Under the pieces are notes generated by a model. That model was given only the letters and a program-made list of their open reading frames with translations, did not search any database and was not told the origin of the DNA. 64,000 nucleotides of DNA. Origin: Thuidium tamariscinum (Eukaryota > Streptophyta > Bryopsida > Hypnales > Thuidiaceae). The stretch covers positions 14,337,501-14,401,500 of the forward strand of contig OX344749.2 in the NCBI GenBank assembly GCA_947034885.2. The letters are read 5' to 3'. Shown one piece after another: positions 1 to 11,221 of the stretch (within the stretch, counting starts at the first letter, position 1; each line of letters opens with the position of its first letter). The translations under genes were made by a program, and so were the position numbers.

Positions 1-3000
1 CAATATATAAATTTCCACCTGAGATAAGCGTAGACAATTTGCTCTGGACTGTTATGGAAATGCTTCATATGCGCCATGGGGCCTTCAGTTTGGAAGCAGA
101 TTGGTACTAACTTTGGGGAGTACAAGCTCTTGTTCATAGGAAGCATTGATAATAGCAGTGACATCCAAGGGTCGGAATTCATGTCACAACCCATAGACCC
201 CAATAGGCAGGACCGCAGGACTGCAAGAACCTTTAAATAGAATGCTGTGCGATGCACATCATTGAAATAGGAACAAAATATGACGCACATTATTGAAGGC
301 AAACCCATGCATCAATAGTTTACAAGTAATTGTCTATGACGAAGTTAGTGCATATTTTGGAGAGTGTGGATTGTCTGAATCAACTTTTCTAAACATGCGT
401 GAGCACAAATATCGACGGGAGGGAGGTTCCTTTTCAAGTGAGAAGCAAACCATTGTTTGGTTTAGAATGAAAGGAGTGACATGAAATGCAGTTGTAATAT
501 TTAGAAACATTCATTTATTTTACCTCAGCCGTTGGGGCACATATGCACAGCAAGATTAGTGCTATTTGCTTGGAAATTCCCATGCATCTCCCCCTTTAGG
601 TAGGTGTAAATACCCAATTTAGATCTCGTGACTAAGGCCTTTGATGATGAATTTGATTGTTACTGCCAAGTTATACAAAGTTTGTGTTGTCTTGATAGTA
701 AAAGGCATGTTAACCCCTAAAAGTCCACACATCCAAAAAGTGGATGCGCCTTAGTCAACCTTGATTCTAACTTTCAATATAACCATTTTTGGTATTTGAC
801 TTAAACTAAGAAAATGAAGCTTGACAAGTTTTCTTTCTACTTCAATTTGAAATTTTGAAAAAATCCAAAAATTAAATGAGTTATTGCAATTGCAAGCTCT
901 ATGTGTTGAAATACAAAGAAAACAATATCATATTGTTTTTCATTCATATTTTTTCCTTTTAAATTTTATTTTAAATTTAAAATACAAAATTAATTTTTCC
1001 ATTCTAATCTTCATTAATGGTATAAATTTCAAATTATTCTTTTATATATATATAAAAGCTTTAACTTTAAGAAATTACAATCATTGTATTTTTCATCAAA
1101 AATTTTGAAAAAAAATAATAAGTAGAAAGTAAAATTTTCCACTAGTAAAAAATATCAAAATTTTATACACGTATTAAATAAAATACTAAATTTGGTTTAA
1201 TAGTTGAATTTGACTTAAAGGTCTTTATTGTAGTTGTTTTGGGTTTAAAAAATATAATAATTAATTGAAAATTTTGTACACTAATCTTCATTGCTACTTG
1301 TAACTCTTGAGAAAATTTCAAATAAGTCGGATCATTTTTGCTATCTTTACTTATTTATTATTACTTTTGCAACAAAAATAATTACAATTACAATTTTTCA
1401 CAAAATCAATTGAAATTTCTCATAGTCATATACAATTCATAGTTTCAAGTAATAAAAATATAAGTTTGATGTTTGACCAAAATCTAATATGCTAAATTTA
1501 GCTTGGACATAATGTTTGAACAAAAAGTAACGGATCTCATCTTTTAATAGTCAAGGGGGATAGATAAAGATTAACCTAATAATACTATTTAACAATGGAA
1601 TTGTGGGGTCATTTGAGTGTGCAAAAAAAATTAATTCAATTGCCCATTACCTCAAAGCACATTGATATAGGCCAATTTTCTTATAATTTCTTCTCAATTG
1701 TATTCATTTGTCAAGATGCCAATTCCTTCTCCATTTTTAACCTATTTGTTGAATTTCTCAGGTAACTACACCTAAAACTTTTCCCTTTCTAAATGCAATC
1801 TGTACATATTCTTGTCTTAAATGCACTCTCACTATTCATGACACTTTGGGGACAATTTTAGAAACACCTATTTTCAACACTTTGAAAATTCATAGTATAT
1901 TCATAAGGTGTCCAAAAAATGCATTCTAAGAAAATTTAGAATCCGCTTCTAATTGCCAACAAGACCCTACAAAAAAAAATTCAATATATTAATAGAAACT
2001 ATTATGGATTGCTTATTTGGACACTTTTGGATGTAACTACTTTAGTATTCAATGATGAGAAAATATTTTATCTCTTGTATAGGACTATGAGAACCATCCA
2101 ATCCTACCAGATAATATTTATTGTAGATAAGTATATTCAAAAGAATCGACACTATAATTACCACCCTTCTCTACATATAGAATCTAATGTATGCATTAAA
2201 GGAATATAAGAGACACATGTAAGAAGAAACTATATTAGAGATTGAATTGGATTTCCATTTTTTCTTTGGAATGTGCATCTTTATACTTTTTCAAGGTTTA
2301 GACCAATAAGTTCATGACAAATGAGTGAGCACAAAAGTAGGAAATAATCAATAAGAAAACAATTCTTGAATGGCCAAAAGTGGATGACTCTAGATGATGT
2401 TCATGGGTCAAGCCCAACTTTTGGCTTCCAAAATTCATAATAATTTCAATTCAAGAGATAAAACTTGGAAAGACACCATGGATGTTCATGGACCTTAAGT
2501 GGATCCTGCACTTACATGGGCTACAAAACTGAAATTCGAGAGAAAGAAACATAGGCTTGTCAAAAGATATTGCTTCAATGTAAAACGGTTTACAGCAGCG
2601 ACCTTCTCATGTGATGTAGATATTAAGGTAAATGAATGTCTCAGAAATACTCATTAGGATGGCATTAGGCAGATTATTCTCTTCAGAACACAACACTTGG
2701 CCTTCCTTCCGAACTCTCATTTAAAGCCCTAATTAGCATATCACATGCGGTTTGTAATCTTACTTACAGCCTCTATATCGAACTTGTAGTGGAAGAGCAA
2801 GAAGATTGTGTCCTTTGGATTCGAAAGATTAGCGCGGCTAGATGACCTAAGTTTCCTGAAAATTTTATCATAATTACCCCGGAACCCTAAATCCAAATGT
2901 GGCTATCGTGCATCCGCGCAGGTTGTCAGGTTGCCCGGTGAGAATGTTCAATGGCAACAATCAACACTCCAAAAACAACGGCAAATGCACAAAATCACCT

Positions 3001-3224
3001 GTTGATAACAGCTATTATACGAAAATGACGTATCATTTTGAAGAACAAGCAATTTTACGATGATGTCGTCAGCTCGGGCTTTCCAAGATATCAGTCACAA
3101 GACTCGGTAAGCTCTCGGCAACTGTGAACGCACTCTTGTAAGTTACTACACTCATCTGTAATACTCAGCTACAAACCCTCCATGGTCAATAGAGACTACT
3201 CAACCACGCGCAAACCTGCTGCAC
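1..3224. other. AT-rich intergenic DNA, no gene recognised
   Basis: I see no coding region with recognisable protein similarity here. The open frames are short and AT-driven. A terminus motif TTAACCCCTAAAAGTCC lies at about 709-726 and matches the end of a TTAA-type element found elsewhere in the window, but its partner end was not found. Positions 2276-2480 form a diverged copy of 43237-43455. The last roughly 700 bases become less AT-rich as they approach the 3' end of the MnSOD gene on the minus strand and probably include its 3' UTR. Confidence 0.5.
2276..2480 (+). repeat. Dispersed repeat, copy 1 (partner at 43237-43455)
   Basis: The two stretches run in the same orientation. They share the phrases CTTTTTCAAGGTT, a line resembling AATAAGTTCATGACAAATGAG, and TTCAAAATTCATA followed by TCTCAATTCA, with many substitutions and small indels. 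Neither copy carries a convincing open frame. They look like old copies of one repeat of unknown class. Confidence 0.5.
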
Positions 3225-4821
3225 TCAAGCCTTCTCAAATCGCGTGGCCACATCCTTCCAGTTCACGACTTTCCAGATGTTCTTCAGATAGTCCGGCCTA
3301 ACATTTTTGTACTGGCCACCACCGATTCAAGTTCTCCAAATTAGACAAATGTCCAAAAGATGGAACAATTCCATTGCAAGAATTTATTATGTGCATAATC
3401 CAATACAATTTATAAGCATCTGATTCCACACTAAACATGAGAAGAAAATAAAGGACCCCCTAAGACCACCTATGAGGCAAAAGAGAAGAACTGTACCTGC
3501 AGGTAGTAGGCATGTTCCCAAACATCAACTCCAAGCAAAGGAATGAGACCCTTTGACGCCAGCGTATCCTTAGAATTTCAAACGATTTTCAGGTTCACAA
3601 TTAATAATAAAAAACTTTTAACTCTGGTTCAACTTTAACTCCTATCCATGTTAATTTATCCATGTAATTGCAGCCTTAGAAAGATCGCGTACGCAATATA
3701 CAAGAAAAACTTAAAATGGACGAAATGCCTATCATTGCATCAAGAACTAAAAAACATCACAAACCTGGTTTGCAGTTGTTTCTACTGAAAGCCTCTTCAA
3801 TTCCTTGTTCAAACCCAGCCACTGCATCATATAGTACACCAATGCACCAGATTATTACACGCACGAATAGTCTTCACTGTTGAAATTATTACCCGATTAA
3901 AAATGTATGATGATACAACCAGGAGTTACCCTAGACAAATTTACATCGCATACCATAAAGAGACAAATAGGTCAATAATAAACATACCACCCAGCCAGAT
4001 CCCTGTACACCGGCACCTGCGGCATTTATGCGTGTAGTCAATTTGTCCAAACCTCCAAACTGAGCTTCGATGGCTTTGGCAAGACTTCCTTCAGGGGGTG
4101 AGCCTCCGCCTTCCTGCAAAATCAAGCAAGATTCAAGCAGAAAACCCCATATTCACTGCAAGCCCATGCCAGTCCACGTAATACTCCACCATAACGTATG
4201 AAAAGTGATCTTTATGTGCAAAAGAATTTCATAACAAGAATTAGCCAGACATATGCCCAATCGGATATCCACTTCTGCTTTAAATTCCGACCGAATATTA
4301 CCACTGAGCACATAGTGCTTCCGAATATAAAGTGAGTATCGAAGTCCTCAAATCCAGTTTCAGGTTAAAAGAGTAAGAGCTTACACTGGTGGGCGCCAGA
4401 TTCTTCCAAAATATGGAGTGATTTACATGTCCTAGAAATGAAACACAAGCAAACGATTAGACACATAAAAAATTATTGATTCCACTCCGCGTGAACAAGA
4501 GCACATTCCAAATCTTTCTGATCACATACCTCCGCCATTGAAATTGAGGGCCGACTGCAGGCCAACAATTACTGCAGGATCGTTGGAGGCATCCAGCTGC
4601 TCCAGTGCCTTGTTGAAGTTGGTGACGTAAGTCTGATGGTGCTTCTGGTGGTGCAGCTTCATGATCTCGCCGCTGATGAAGGGCTCCAGTGCCCCGTAGT
4701 CGTAGTCCAGATCCGGCAACTTCTCAGTGTGGAGCGTGGCCGTGACCATGGCCCTCCGCTGCGCCAACCCTGTCATCACGGGCACTGATTTCTTGCCCAT
4801 TCTCATCATCGTTGCCGCCAT
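3225..4821 (-). CDS. MSD1: Manganese superoxide dismutase, mitochondrial
   Basis: Converts superoxide to hydrogen peroxide and oxygen, normally in the mitochondrial matrix. Six exons join without frame breaks: 4821-4530, 4431-4385, 4113-3988, 3821-3765, 3568-3497 and 3311-3225 (stop TGA), giving 226 residues, normal for plant MnSOD. The first roughly 33 residues are rich in M, R, K, S and T without acidic residues, as in a mitochondrial presequence. The mature enzyme starts near [13 protein letters not shown]. The four metal ligands are all present: H57 in LHHQKHH, H102 in GHVNHSIFW, and D189 and H193 in DVWEHAYY. All introns are GT-AG. The motif FNGGGH and the C-terminal [11 protein letters not shown] segment fit the Mn/Fe family, and the plant-like sequence plus presequence favour Mn over plastid Fe-SOD. 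The gene appears intact. The symbol follows the Arabidopsis orthologue. Confidence 0.93.
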
Positions 4822-5040
4822 TCTGATTGCTCAATTTTCTTATCAATCTCCGCCTACCACAACCACAAAAATGCAATCCGATGAGAAATAACTGCACACT
4901 CATAGATTTGATCTCTCCTTCCAACACATACAACAAAACCGATGTTGGTGACAGACTATGAGGAAAATAAAATAATGTACAGAAAGGCTCAAATTTTAAA
5001 ACTAGTTGCACTAAAAAAAATCCAAAAAAGTGTCAGTTCA

Positions 5041-5126
5041 GAACCTACATCTAAGGTAGTCATACTTGTCTTTTGAGATTTGTGCCACAGGAATAAGAGA
5101 AGAATGACTACCCTAGACTGAGGTTC
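5041..5126. repeat. Imperfect hairpin, arms about 23 bp
   Basis: The segment starting GAACCTACATCT at 5041-5063 is matched by the reverse complement of 5104-5126, with about 3-4 mismatches, around a 40-base loop. It lies about 220 bp upstream of the MnSOD start codon. It could be a small foldback remnant or a regulatory hairpin, and nothing decides between these. Confidence 0.5.
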
Positions 5127-5246
5127 TTCATTCATTTAAGGTATGTATTATGACGCAATTACTAAGGGATTGCAATCAGTTGTTCTTACCTTACTCGAAC
5201 TGCCAACAAAGTGTATCCAATAAACCCCCCAAATTAATTCTAAGCA

Positions 5247-5312
5247 CCAAGAAATTGCGACCAAAATGCCAAGAAATTGTAATCAAACTACCAAGAAATT
5301 GCAACCGAACTG
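5247..5312 (+). repeat. 22-bp tandem repeat, three units
   Basis: Three consecutive units each begin CCAAGAAATTG and continue with a variable second half (CGACCAAAATG, TAATCAAACTA, CAACCGAACTG). A more degenerate unit may precede them near 5200. This is a small minisatellite upstream of MnSOD. Confidence 0.7.
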
Positions 5313-5822
5313 CCTACACCTCTTTTTCTCTCTTCGAAGGACTAATCGACCGTAATATTCCAGCAGAAGGTCTGTGTCACAACACTGCAAGCTCACTTCG
5401 ATCCCACGTGATACAACTACATTAGGGGTTCTCGCGAACGCACAAATCCCAAAGAAAGCGCAGAAGTGGAGATTGATAAGCGAGGAAAATCGAAAGATTT
5501 GAACAGCATACCCTAATAAATTAAGCCCGTCTAATTGCCACAGCTGAGAAAAGACATCAAGCCGTTCTGCAACGGAATCTGGGAGAAAGAGGCACCCTTC
5601 CAAGACCACGATCGGGCAATGGGAGAAAGCTTCACTTACCAGATCGAAGCACAGCAGGGGATTCTTCAGAATACAGAGGCGGGAAGCGCGCTCTCGTCGT
5701 CTTCTTCGCAAGCTTCTTCGCCAAGGGAATGCTGCATGGGCAGGTGCCCTCGCTACATTCATCCACTTGGAAAGTTGGAAATGAGCCGGATGGACTGAAG
5801 GCTGAAGAGTGACCCGCAAACG

Positions 5823-6052
5823 TTAACCCTTAAACGACGCCGAAGCCATTTTCTGGTCGATGAACTTCAGGGAATCTTTCTATGTTGGACAGAATTGCAA
5901 TCATTCATCCTCGGAATTAGGGGTGGAAAAGGAAGATTTTCTACAGTGCTTTGACTTCCAACGTGTGTTTTTAGATTTTTTTGGAACCAATGATTCCCAC
6001 GATATCAAAATTCCTCAATTCCACGGCCATCGGCTCGTTGTTTAGGGATTAA
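5823..6052. mobile_element. Short TTAA-flanked inverted-repeat element (MITE), copy 1
   Basis: The left end reads TTAACCCTTAAACGACG and the right end, reverse complemented, reads TTAATCCCTAAACAACG. TTAA therefore sits at both outer edges. The interior phrases TTCATCC, TTAGGGGTGGAA and TTTGACTTCCAA recur in the copies at 25281-25508 and 44216-44456. The length of 230 bp, lack of a usable frame and terminal repeats fit a non-autonomous DNA transposon. The TTAA edge is typical of piggyBac-type target duplication. The assignment to that superfamily is an inference. Confidence 0.65.
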
Positions 6053-6176
6053 TGGCGGATTTTCTTCAAAATATCCTTTCAATGACTGAAATTCAAATAA
6101 CAGAAGTAACTAGAAGTTGGCAAAATACATGAGAAAAAAATCATCCTCGAGACCCCAGGATTAGGCATCTTCTACT

Positions 6177-7004
6177 TACGGTGGAAGCACCCAAAACCAT
6201 TCAAATAAGGAGTTCACCATAGTTGGAGGCAACTTTTTCTTAAAATAATATTTTTCTAGTCATAGCATTCACTAGCAATGCCACAAACTGCCTCTCAATG
6301 GACAAGATGATATGAAATATTCCAGTGAATGAAATAGTGTGGAATATTCTACACCATTCTTTAGCTATAAAGCCACGCATCATAATTTGTTAAAGTAAGC
6401 CAATGGGTTGGAATGTAATTGTAGTAGAATACAAATTAATAAATAAGTTTATTTAGTCAAAAAAAGAATTGTTATAGTATCTATACATAGCACAACAAAT
6501 TGGAAATACACAAGTGATCAATCATATCAATCTTCACATCGTGTGAGGTTTATTGTAAATATAAATATTGTTTCTTATGTTAATTTAATTAGGGTCTTAA
6601 AGATTAACAAAAGCACCCCATTGATGTGGTGGATGAGAGTCAAAGTTTCAAACTTCACAAAAGAAAAGGCAACCTTTCCATGGTTTACTAAATGTTATGA
6701 TATTAATGAGTGAAAATCATGAATATTAAAAAAAAATACATTTTTCGGATGTTGTATGTAATTTCTATGATTTTCCAAAGTGTTGGCTCCCTAGACCACT
6801 GAAACTATCACATAGGTACACCCAAATACAAACCTTGTTAAAATTAGTAGTCCGCTAATTAGATTTTCGTGTGTATCCTTTAATTGTATTAGGAAATTAG
6901 AGGCAAGCATTTGGCGAACACATTCATGGCAATCTACTAATGCAATTGGATGAGTCTAGGGTCCAATGCAAGGAACAAGTATAATATTGGGTGTTTCTCC
7001 CTTC
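6177..7004. mobile_element. Inverted-terminal element, GGTGGAARCACYCAAAACC family, copy 1
   Basis: The left end reads ACGGTGGAAGCACCCAAAACC and the right end reads TTGGGTGTTTCTCCCTT, an inverted match. Inner phrases (CATAGTTGGAGGCAACTTT, CCAAAGTGTTGGCTCCCT, GAGTCTAGGGTCCA) are shared in order with the shorter copy at 38028-38380. This copy is about twice as long because it carries extra sequence between about 6290 and 6720. A solitary left end of the same family lies at about 7098-7120. Confidence 0.6.
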
Positions 7005-7168
7005 TAGAAGCACAATGATATCTCTAATGAGGAATTCCTATCACTATCTATTCATAATAAATTAAGGGATTCAGATTTTTTTTACTTGTAGCCAGTAAAA
7101 TGGAGGCACCCAAAACCAATTACTTAAGGTGTTTTGGACATGATGTATTGAAGGATGACACAAAGCAA

Positions 7169-7899
7169 GGGTCATTGCAAGAAACACCGGTCCTATTTCG
7201 CGTCACATCGCGAACCACTTTTTTGTTTTCTACTATAACTTTTGGAGGTTAAGTCCAATGAACATGAAATTTTTATTGAACATACATAACTTGAAGTTTA
7301 TTAGATCCCTTATTTTTTATAAATTTAAAAACATCATTTTATATTTAAAAAATATTTTCGTTGAGCTGTCACATAAATACGTTTATGGTTACCATTACGT
7401 TCGCAATGTCTAAATTTAATGATTTGAAGACAAAACTTTCATGGTCTATTTGCATAGGTGTAAAACCTACAAATTACAAATAAAAATCTAAAAATATATT
7501 TTTTTATGTCCTCCACATGAGTACAAATTTTTTCCATGGCACACAATTTTTGAATATTGATGATGGTTCTAAGATTGTTCTTTTGGTCAAATCTCATCAA
7601 AATCAACTTTCCTCAAATGGCCAATTTTTAGTTTTTCTTAAAATTGATTTTCCTATTTTTTACAAATTAAAATGTGGAAGTACTAATTTTCATGAGATTT
7701 TGCACTTTTCTGGATTTCCTACTTAGAGATTTTTCCTATGCCTTTCCTTTCTAGGGTACCTTCTTCTTAAAGGTTTATACATAAAACATATTTTTCACTT
7801 TTTTTAAAACTTGTTTTTTTGATTTTAAAGTACTTCCGGAAAAAAAAAAATACTATTGAAAACGCTACGCTTTTTGCACGGTGTTTCTTGCAACGACCC
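7169..7899. mobile_element. Inverted-terminal element, GGGTSATTGCAWGAAAC family, copy A1
   Basis: The left terminus GGGTCATTGCAAGAAACACC at 7169 matches the reverse complement of 7879-7899 with about one mismatch over 21 bases. The element is 731 bp. The tetranucleotide GCAA directly precedes the left end and follows the right end, a possible target duplication. The interior resembles copy A2 (8087-8802) over long stretches, including FLNIDDG-like frames in both, but these frames are short and AT-rich and I do not call them genes. Confidence 0.7.
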
Positions 7900-8086
7900 G
7901 CAAATACATAAGTAGTTGGGAAGATAGAAAGAGAGAAATAGGTGAAGTTTGAAAATTTTATAGCAAACAAAGAATTTTGCAGTGAATTTATAAAGGCAAA
8001 AATTGGTCTGAACTCATATCTAACTTTAGAGTCTTCCTATTAGTATCCATTAACAAAGTACTTTATGTTCATTAAAGGGTGATTGC

Positions 8087-8802
8087 AAGAAACGCCGGTC
8101 CTACTCTTTGTCACAATTGCAGTGACATCGTTCTTTTCTGCTATAACTTTTGAATCTAAAGATCTAACAATATGAAATAATTAGTGAACCTCTCTAACTT
8201 GATGGTTTTTATATTCCTTATTTTTCAAAAATAAAAAAAATCATTTTTCTTATTTTGTCACAAACTGAGGTTTAAGGGTTTTTACTAAGTTCGGAGTCTC
8301 CAAATTTAATGATCTAAAGCTGAAATTTTCATAGTGCATTTGCATAGTAGGAAAGCATATTCCTACCAAAGGGAATCTAAAAATACATTATTTTATGTCC
8401 TCTACATGCGTACAAACAACACTCCCATTGCATGCAATTTCTGAACATTGATGATGGTACTAAGATAATTTTTTTGGTAAAATCTTATCACCATCAACTC
8501 TACCCAAATGGACAATTTTTAGATTTAATAAAAATAACTTTTCCTATTTTTTACAAATTAAAATCTAAATATGCCCATTTTCATGAGCCCGTTCATGAGT
8601 TTTGGCACTATTCTAATTCTCCTACTTAAAGAATTTTCTAGAGCTTTTCCTTTATAGAGTACCTTCTTTTTAAAGGTATATGCATTTTACATATTTTTCA
8701 TGTTTAAAAAAAAATTCTTTTCTAATTAAATAGTACTCTTGAAAAAAAAAGCGTCCAAATCAAAAATGCTACAAAAATGGACGCCCTTTCTTGCAATGAC
8801 CC
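8087..8802. mobile_element. Inverted-terminal element, GGGTSATTGCAWGAAAC family, copy A2
   Basis: The left terminus GGGTGATTGCAAGAAACGCC and the right terminus, reverse complemented GGGTCATTGCAAGAAAGGGC, form an inverted pair about 716 bp apart. The copy lies only 188 bp from A1 in the same orientation and is clearly related to it. No transposase frame is present, so it is non-autonomous. Confidence 0.7.
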
Positions 8803-11221
8803 TGAAGTACAAAAAATCAAAGATATGTAATAGCTTCCTATTAGGTGGTTCATTCTTACCATTCTAAATTAAAAGAATGGAAATGAACCCTAGTTCTCCT
8901 TTGATTTTGCCACCCTATTTATTGTTGATGGGCTCTGATTGGGAATGGTTGGTCTTACTCTAATGTAGAACATTTTGCCCTCATCAACTTTGAAAGAATT
9001 AGAGGTGTTACTAAGGTACCTTGCCAAAACTAATATGATTTTTGACCAATAGATGCATTGGCTTCTACTTTATAATAAAAAAATAAAAAATTTTGAAGTC
9101 AAATGGTTTGGGAATTTAAGAAGTGACTTTGCCAAATTTAAGGGTTCATTCAAGGATTCTTAAATTAATATAAAGAAGGTTGAAATGATGGAAAAGATAC
9201 ATATACAACTTGATTCCAAAACATCTCTATAAAAATAATGCAAAATCTAAATTTATTCTTTTAACATTATAATAAAGTAGAGATACTATGAAAAGTAATG
9301 AATTCATTAAAAATCATGACTATTACTATTAACTATGTAGTAAAGAAAACCAACTTCTAAGATTATTTGAAGGGTTGTTGAAAGTTAAAGAAAAAATATT
9401 TATTAATTGCTTGATCAATTGATAAATAAATTATAAATTAAAAACAAATTGCTAAACCAATCTTTTTTATTTTAAATGATTACTGAATAAAAATTTGCCA
9501 AAGGTGACCTATCTTCAAAATCTTGAAAGTTGTTGATTGGCCACTTTTGGCCCATTACAATGTTTCTAACTTTTGGATTAAAACAAGAGAGGGAGAAAAA
9601 CTCCAATTTTTTGATTGGATTGGCATCAATTAAAAGTTTGCTCATATTATATCTAGACAAAGTTCTAGAAGAACTAGCATTAGTGACTTTGGATTACAAT
9701 ACAATATTACAATTGTTATGAAGTTTAATGGTAGAAGAACATTGAAGACATGCATTAAGAAGTTGATAGATGACAAGAATCCTTCTACATATGATGAGAC
9801 TATCTAGATGTTTGTCTTTGGAATTCTTTTGTCAAATGGAAAGGTCATGCATATAGTTTGATGTACATGCAACTAATGAGTGCTCTTGAGTTTTTTTAAG
9901 CAGATGACTCACATATACCCAAAAGGTTGATTTCCGTGGTAGCCAATCTATTCTTCTAAGGTCAACCAAACAAGTTTTCTCATTTTTGAGCATCTTACAA
10001 AAATATAAAACTCCAAGAAATGGAACTTTTGAAGTTTGCCTAGGTACAAGTTTTTATTGTAAAAACTTAATTGACATGATCTCTTTCATTGGCCATTGAC
10101 TACACGAATGAAAGCATCTCAATAAGGGACTTCATGCATGCCCAAACTGGATTGAATTTCTAACTAGACCTAAGTAGTCTACATGGGGAAATTGCCAATT
10201 TCATTTTGAGTATGGAACTCAAGTCCCTTTTTTAAATTTCTCTACCCTCTTTGATTTTAAGACAAGCAAATCCCACTCTTCTTTCCATCAACCTCACTTG
10301 TTGTTTGTCTGAAAGTATCTTCCACTTGTCTCCTTGTCTCACCTCATTTAAGACTTGTCTCCATATCTCACCTCCTTCATTGGTTGCCACAAGCCACTGA
10401 ATCCAAAACATTGATAGGAAAGTGGGTTTTTATTTGGACAACCAGTGAACATCTAGAAGCATGATGTCAACAATATAGCGTGGCCCCTACCTTAAAATTT
10501 GGTACAGTACTGGAGCTCCACCTGCTTAAGGTCCGGTCCAAGCATGCGGATAGCACGTAACACACGCTACAGAAGCACAGAAGGTAAAGCGAAGCTGCAG
10601 CTTTAGAAATTTTCGATCATGGCAATTTAGTGCTGACACATTTTGGCAATGTAGTACGTACGGCCTTAGAATCTTACTGTCATAAAAGATCGAGTATAGA
10701 TTTTAAACCATTATAAATAACTTACCAATTGGCCTCCCATGAGTCTGCGATTGCAGACAGTCGGCGTCTTGATTTCACACAGCGAAGAGACACAGTAGTG
10801 ATTTCGAAGAGACACAAAATTCTCGTAACTTTCAGTCAACGACGCCCTCAATCAATTTCCAGTACTTGAAGCCAATTGCGCACACCCGATGTAGCATTGC
10901 AATCCTTGCGGCAAATGATCTGCTATGAAAATCGATGACATGGTTTGAACAGACAAGAATCACGTAAGAATTAAGACGTTTTCATAGCAGGCTCCATAGT
11001 CTATAGGTTATCTGTATAGCGGGAAGCTAGAAAGCTCAGATTTATCGTGTTTGATCGATCTGCGGCTAGAAGAAATTACATCGGTTGGTGTTTTAGTTCA
11101 CGGGCTATTGCAGGAATTGCATCCATTTAAATTGTCGGTCGATCTGGTCAGTTTGTGGCATTACATCGATTAGTCAGTGTAGATCAATCTCTTGGGAGGG
11201 TTTGTGGCGGGGTTTGTGGCC
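8803..11221. other. AT-rich intergenic DNA and GH30 upstream region
   Basis: No recognisable gene is present. A fragment near 9925-9970 (GATTTCCGTGGTAGCCAATC and following) resembles the right part of the short TTAA element family. From about 10700 the composition becomes less AT-rich, which probably marks the promoter and 5' leader of the glycosidase at 11222. I see no decisive TATA box. Confidence 0.4.

Larger units (their letters stand above)
4850..5822. other. Upstream region of MnSOD, no supported gene
   Basis: A 178-codon open frame lies on the minus strand at 5283-5819 and overlapping shorter frames lie on the plus strand. None shows a domain, a targeting signal with a plausible mature part, or a family I recognise. 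The stretch 5530-5820 is less AT-rich than its flanks and could hold a promoter or an unrecognised first exon. It also holds a hairpin at 5041-5126 and a 22-bp tandem repeat at 5247-5312. Confidence 0.4.

Noticed and set aside
5283..5819. 178-codon open frame on the minus strand upstream of MnSOD
   Set aside because: No domain, no homologue remembered, and no convincing splice or start context. The lower AT content makes chance frames longer here.
7517..7726. Similar 60-70 codon frames in elements A1 and A2 (8432-8629), both reading NIDDG...FPIFYKLK
   Set aside because: The similarity follows from DNA homology of two copies of one element. The frames are short and AT-driven, resemble no transposase, and the A2 frame has no matching start, so I do not call a protein.
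11192..11221. Longer start of the GH30 frame
   Set aside because: The upstream extension begins at TTG and contains no ATG. The first ATG at 11222 gives a normal signal peptide.
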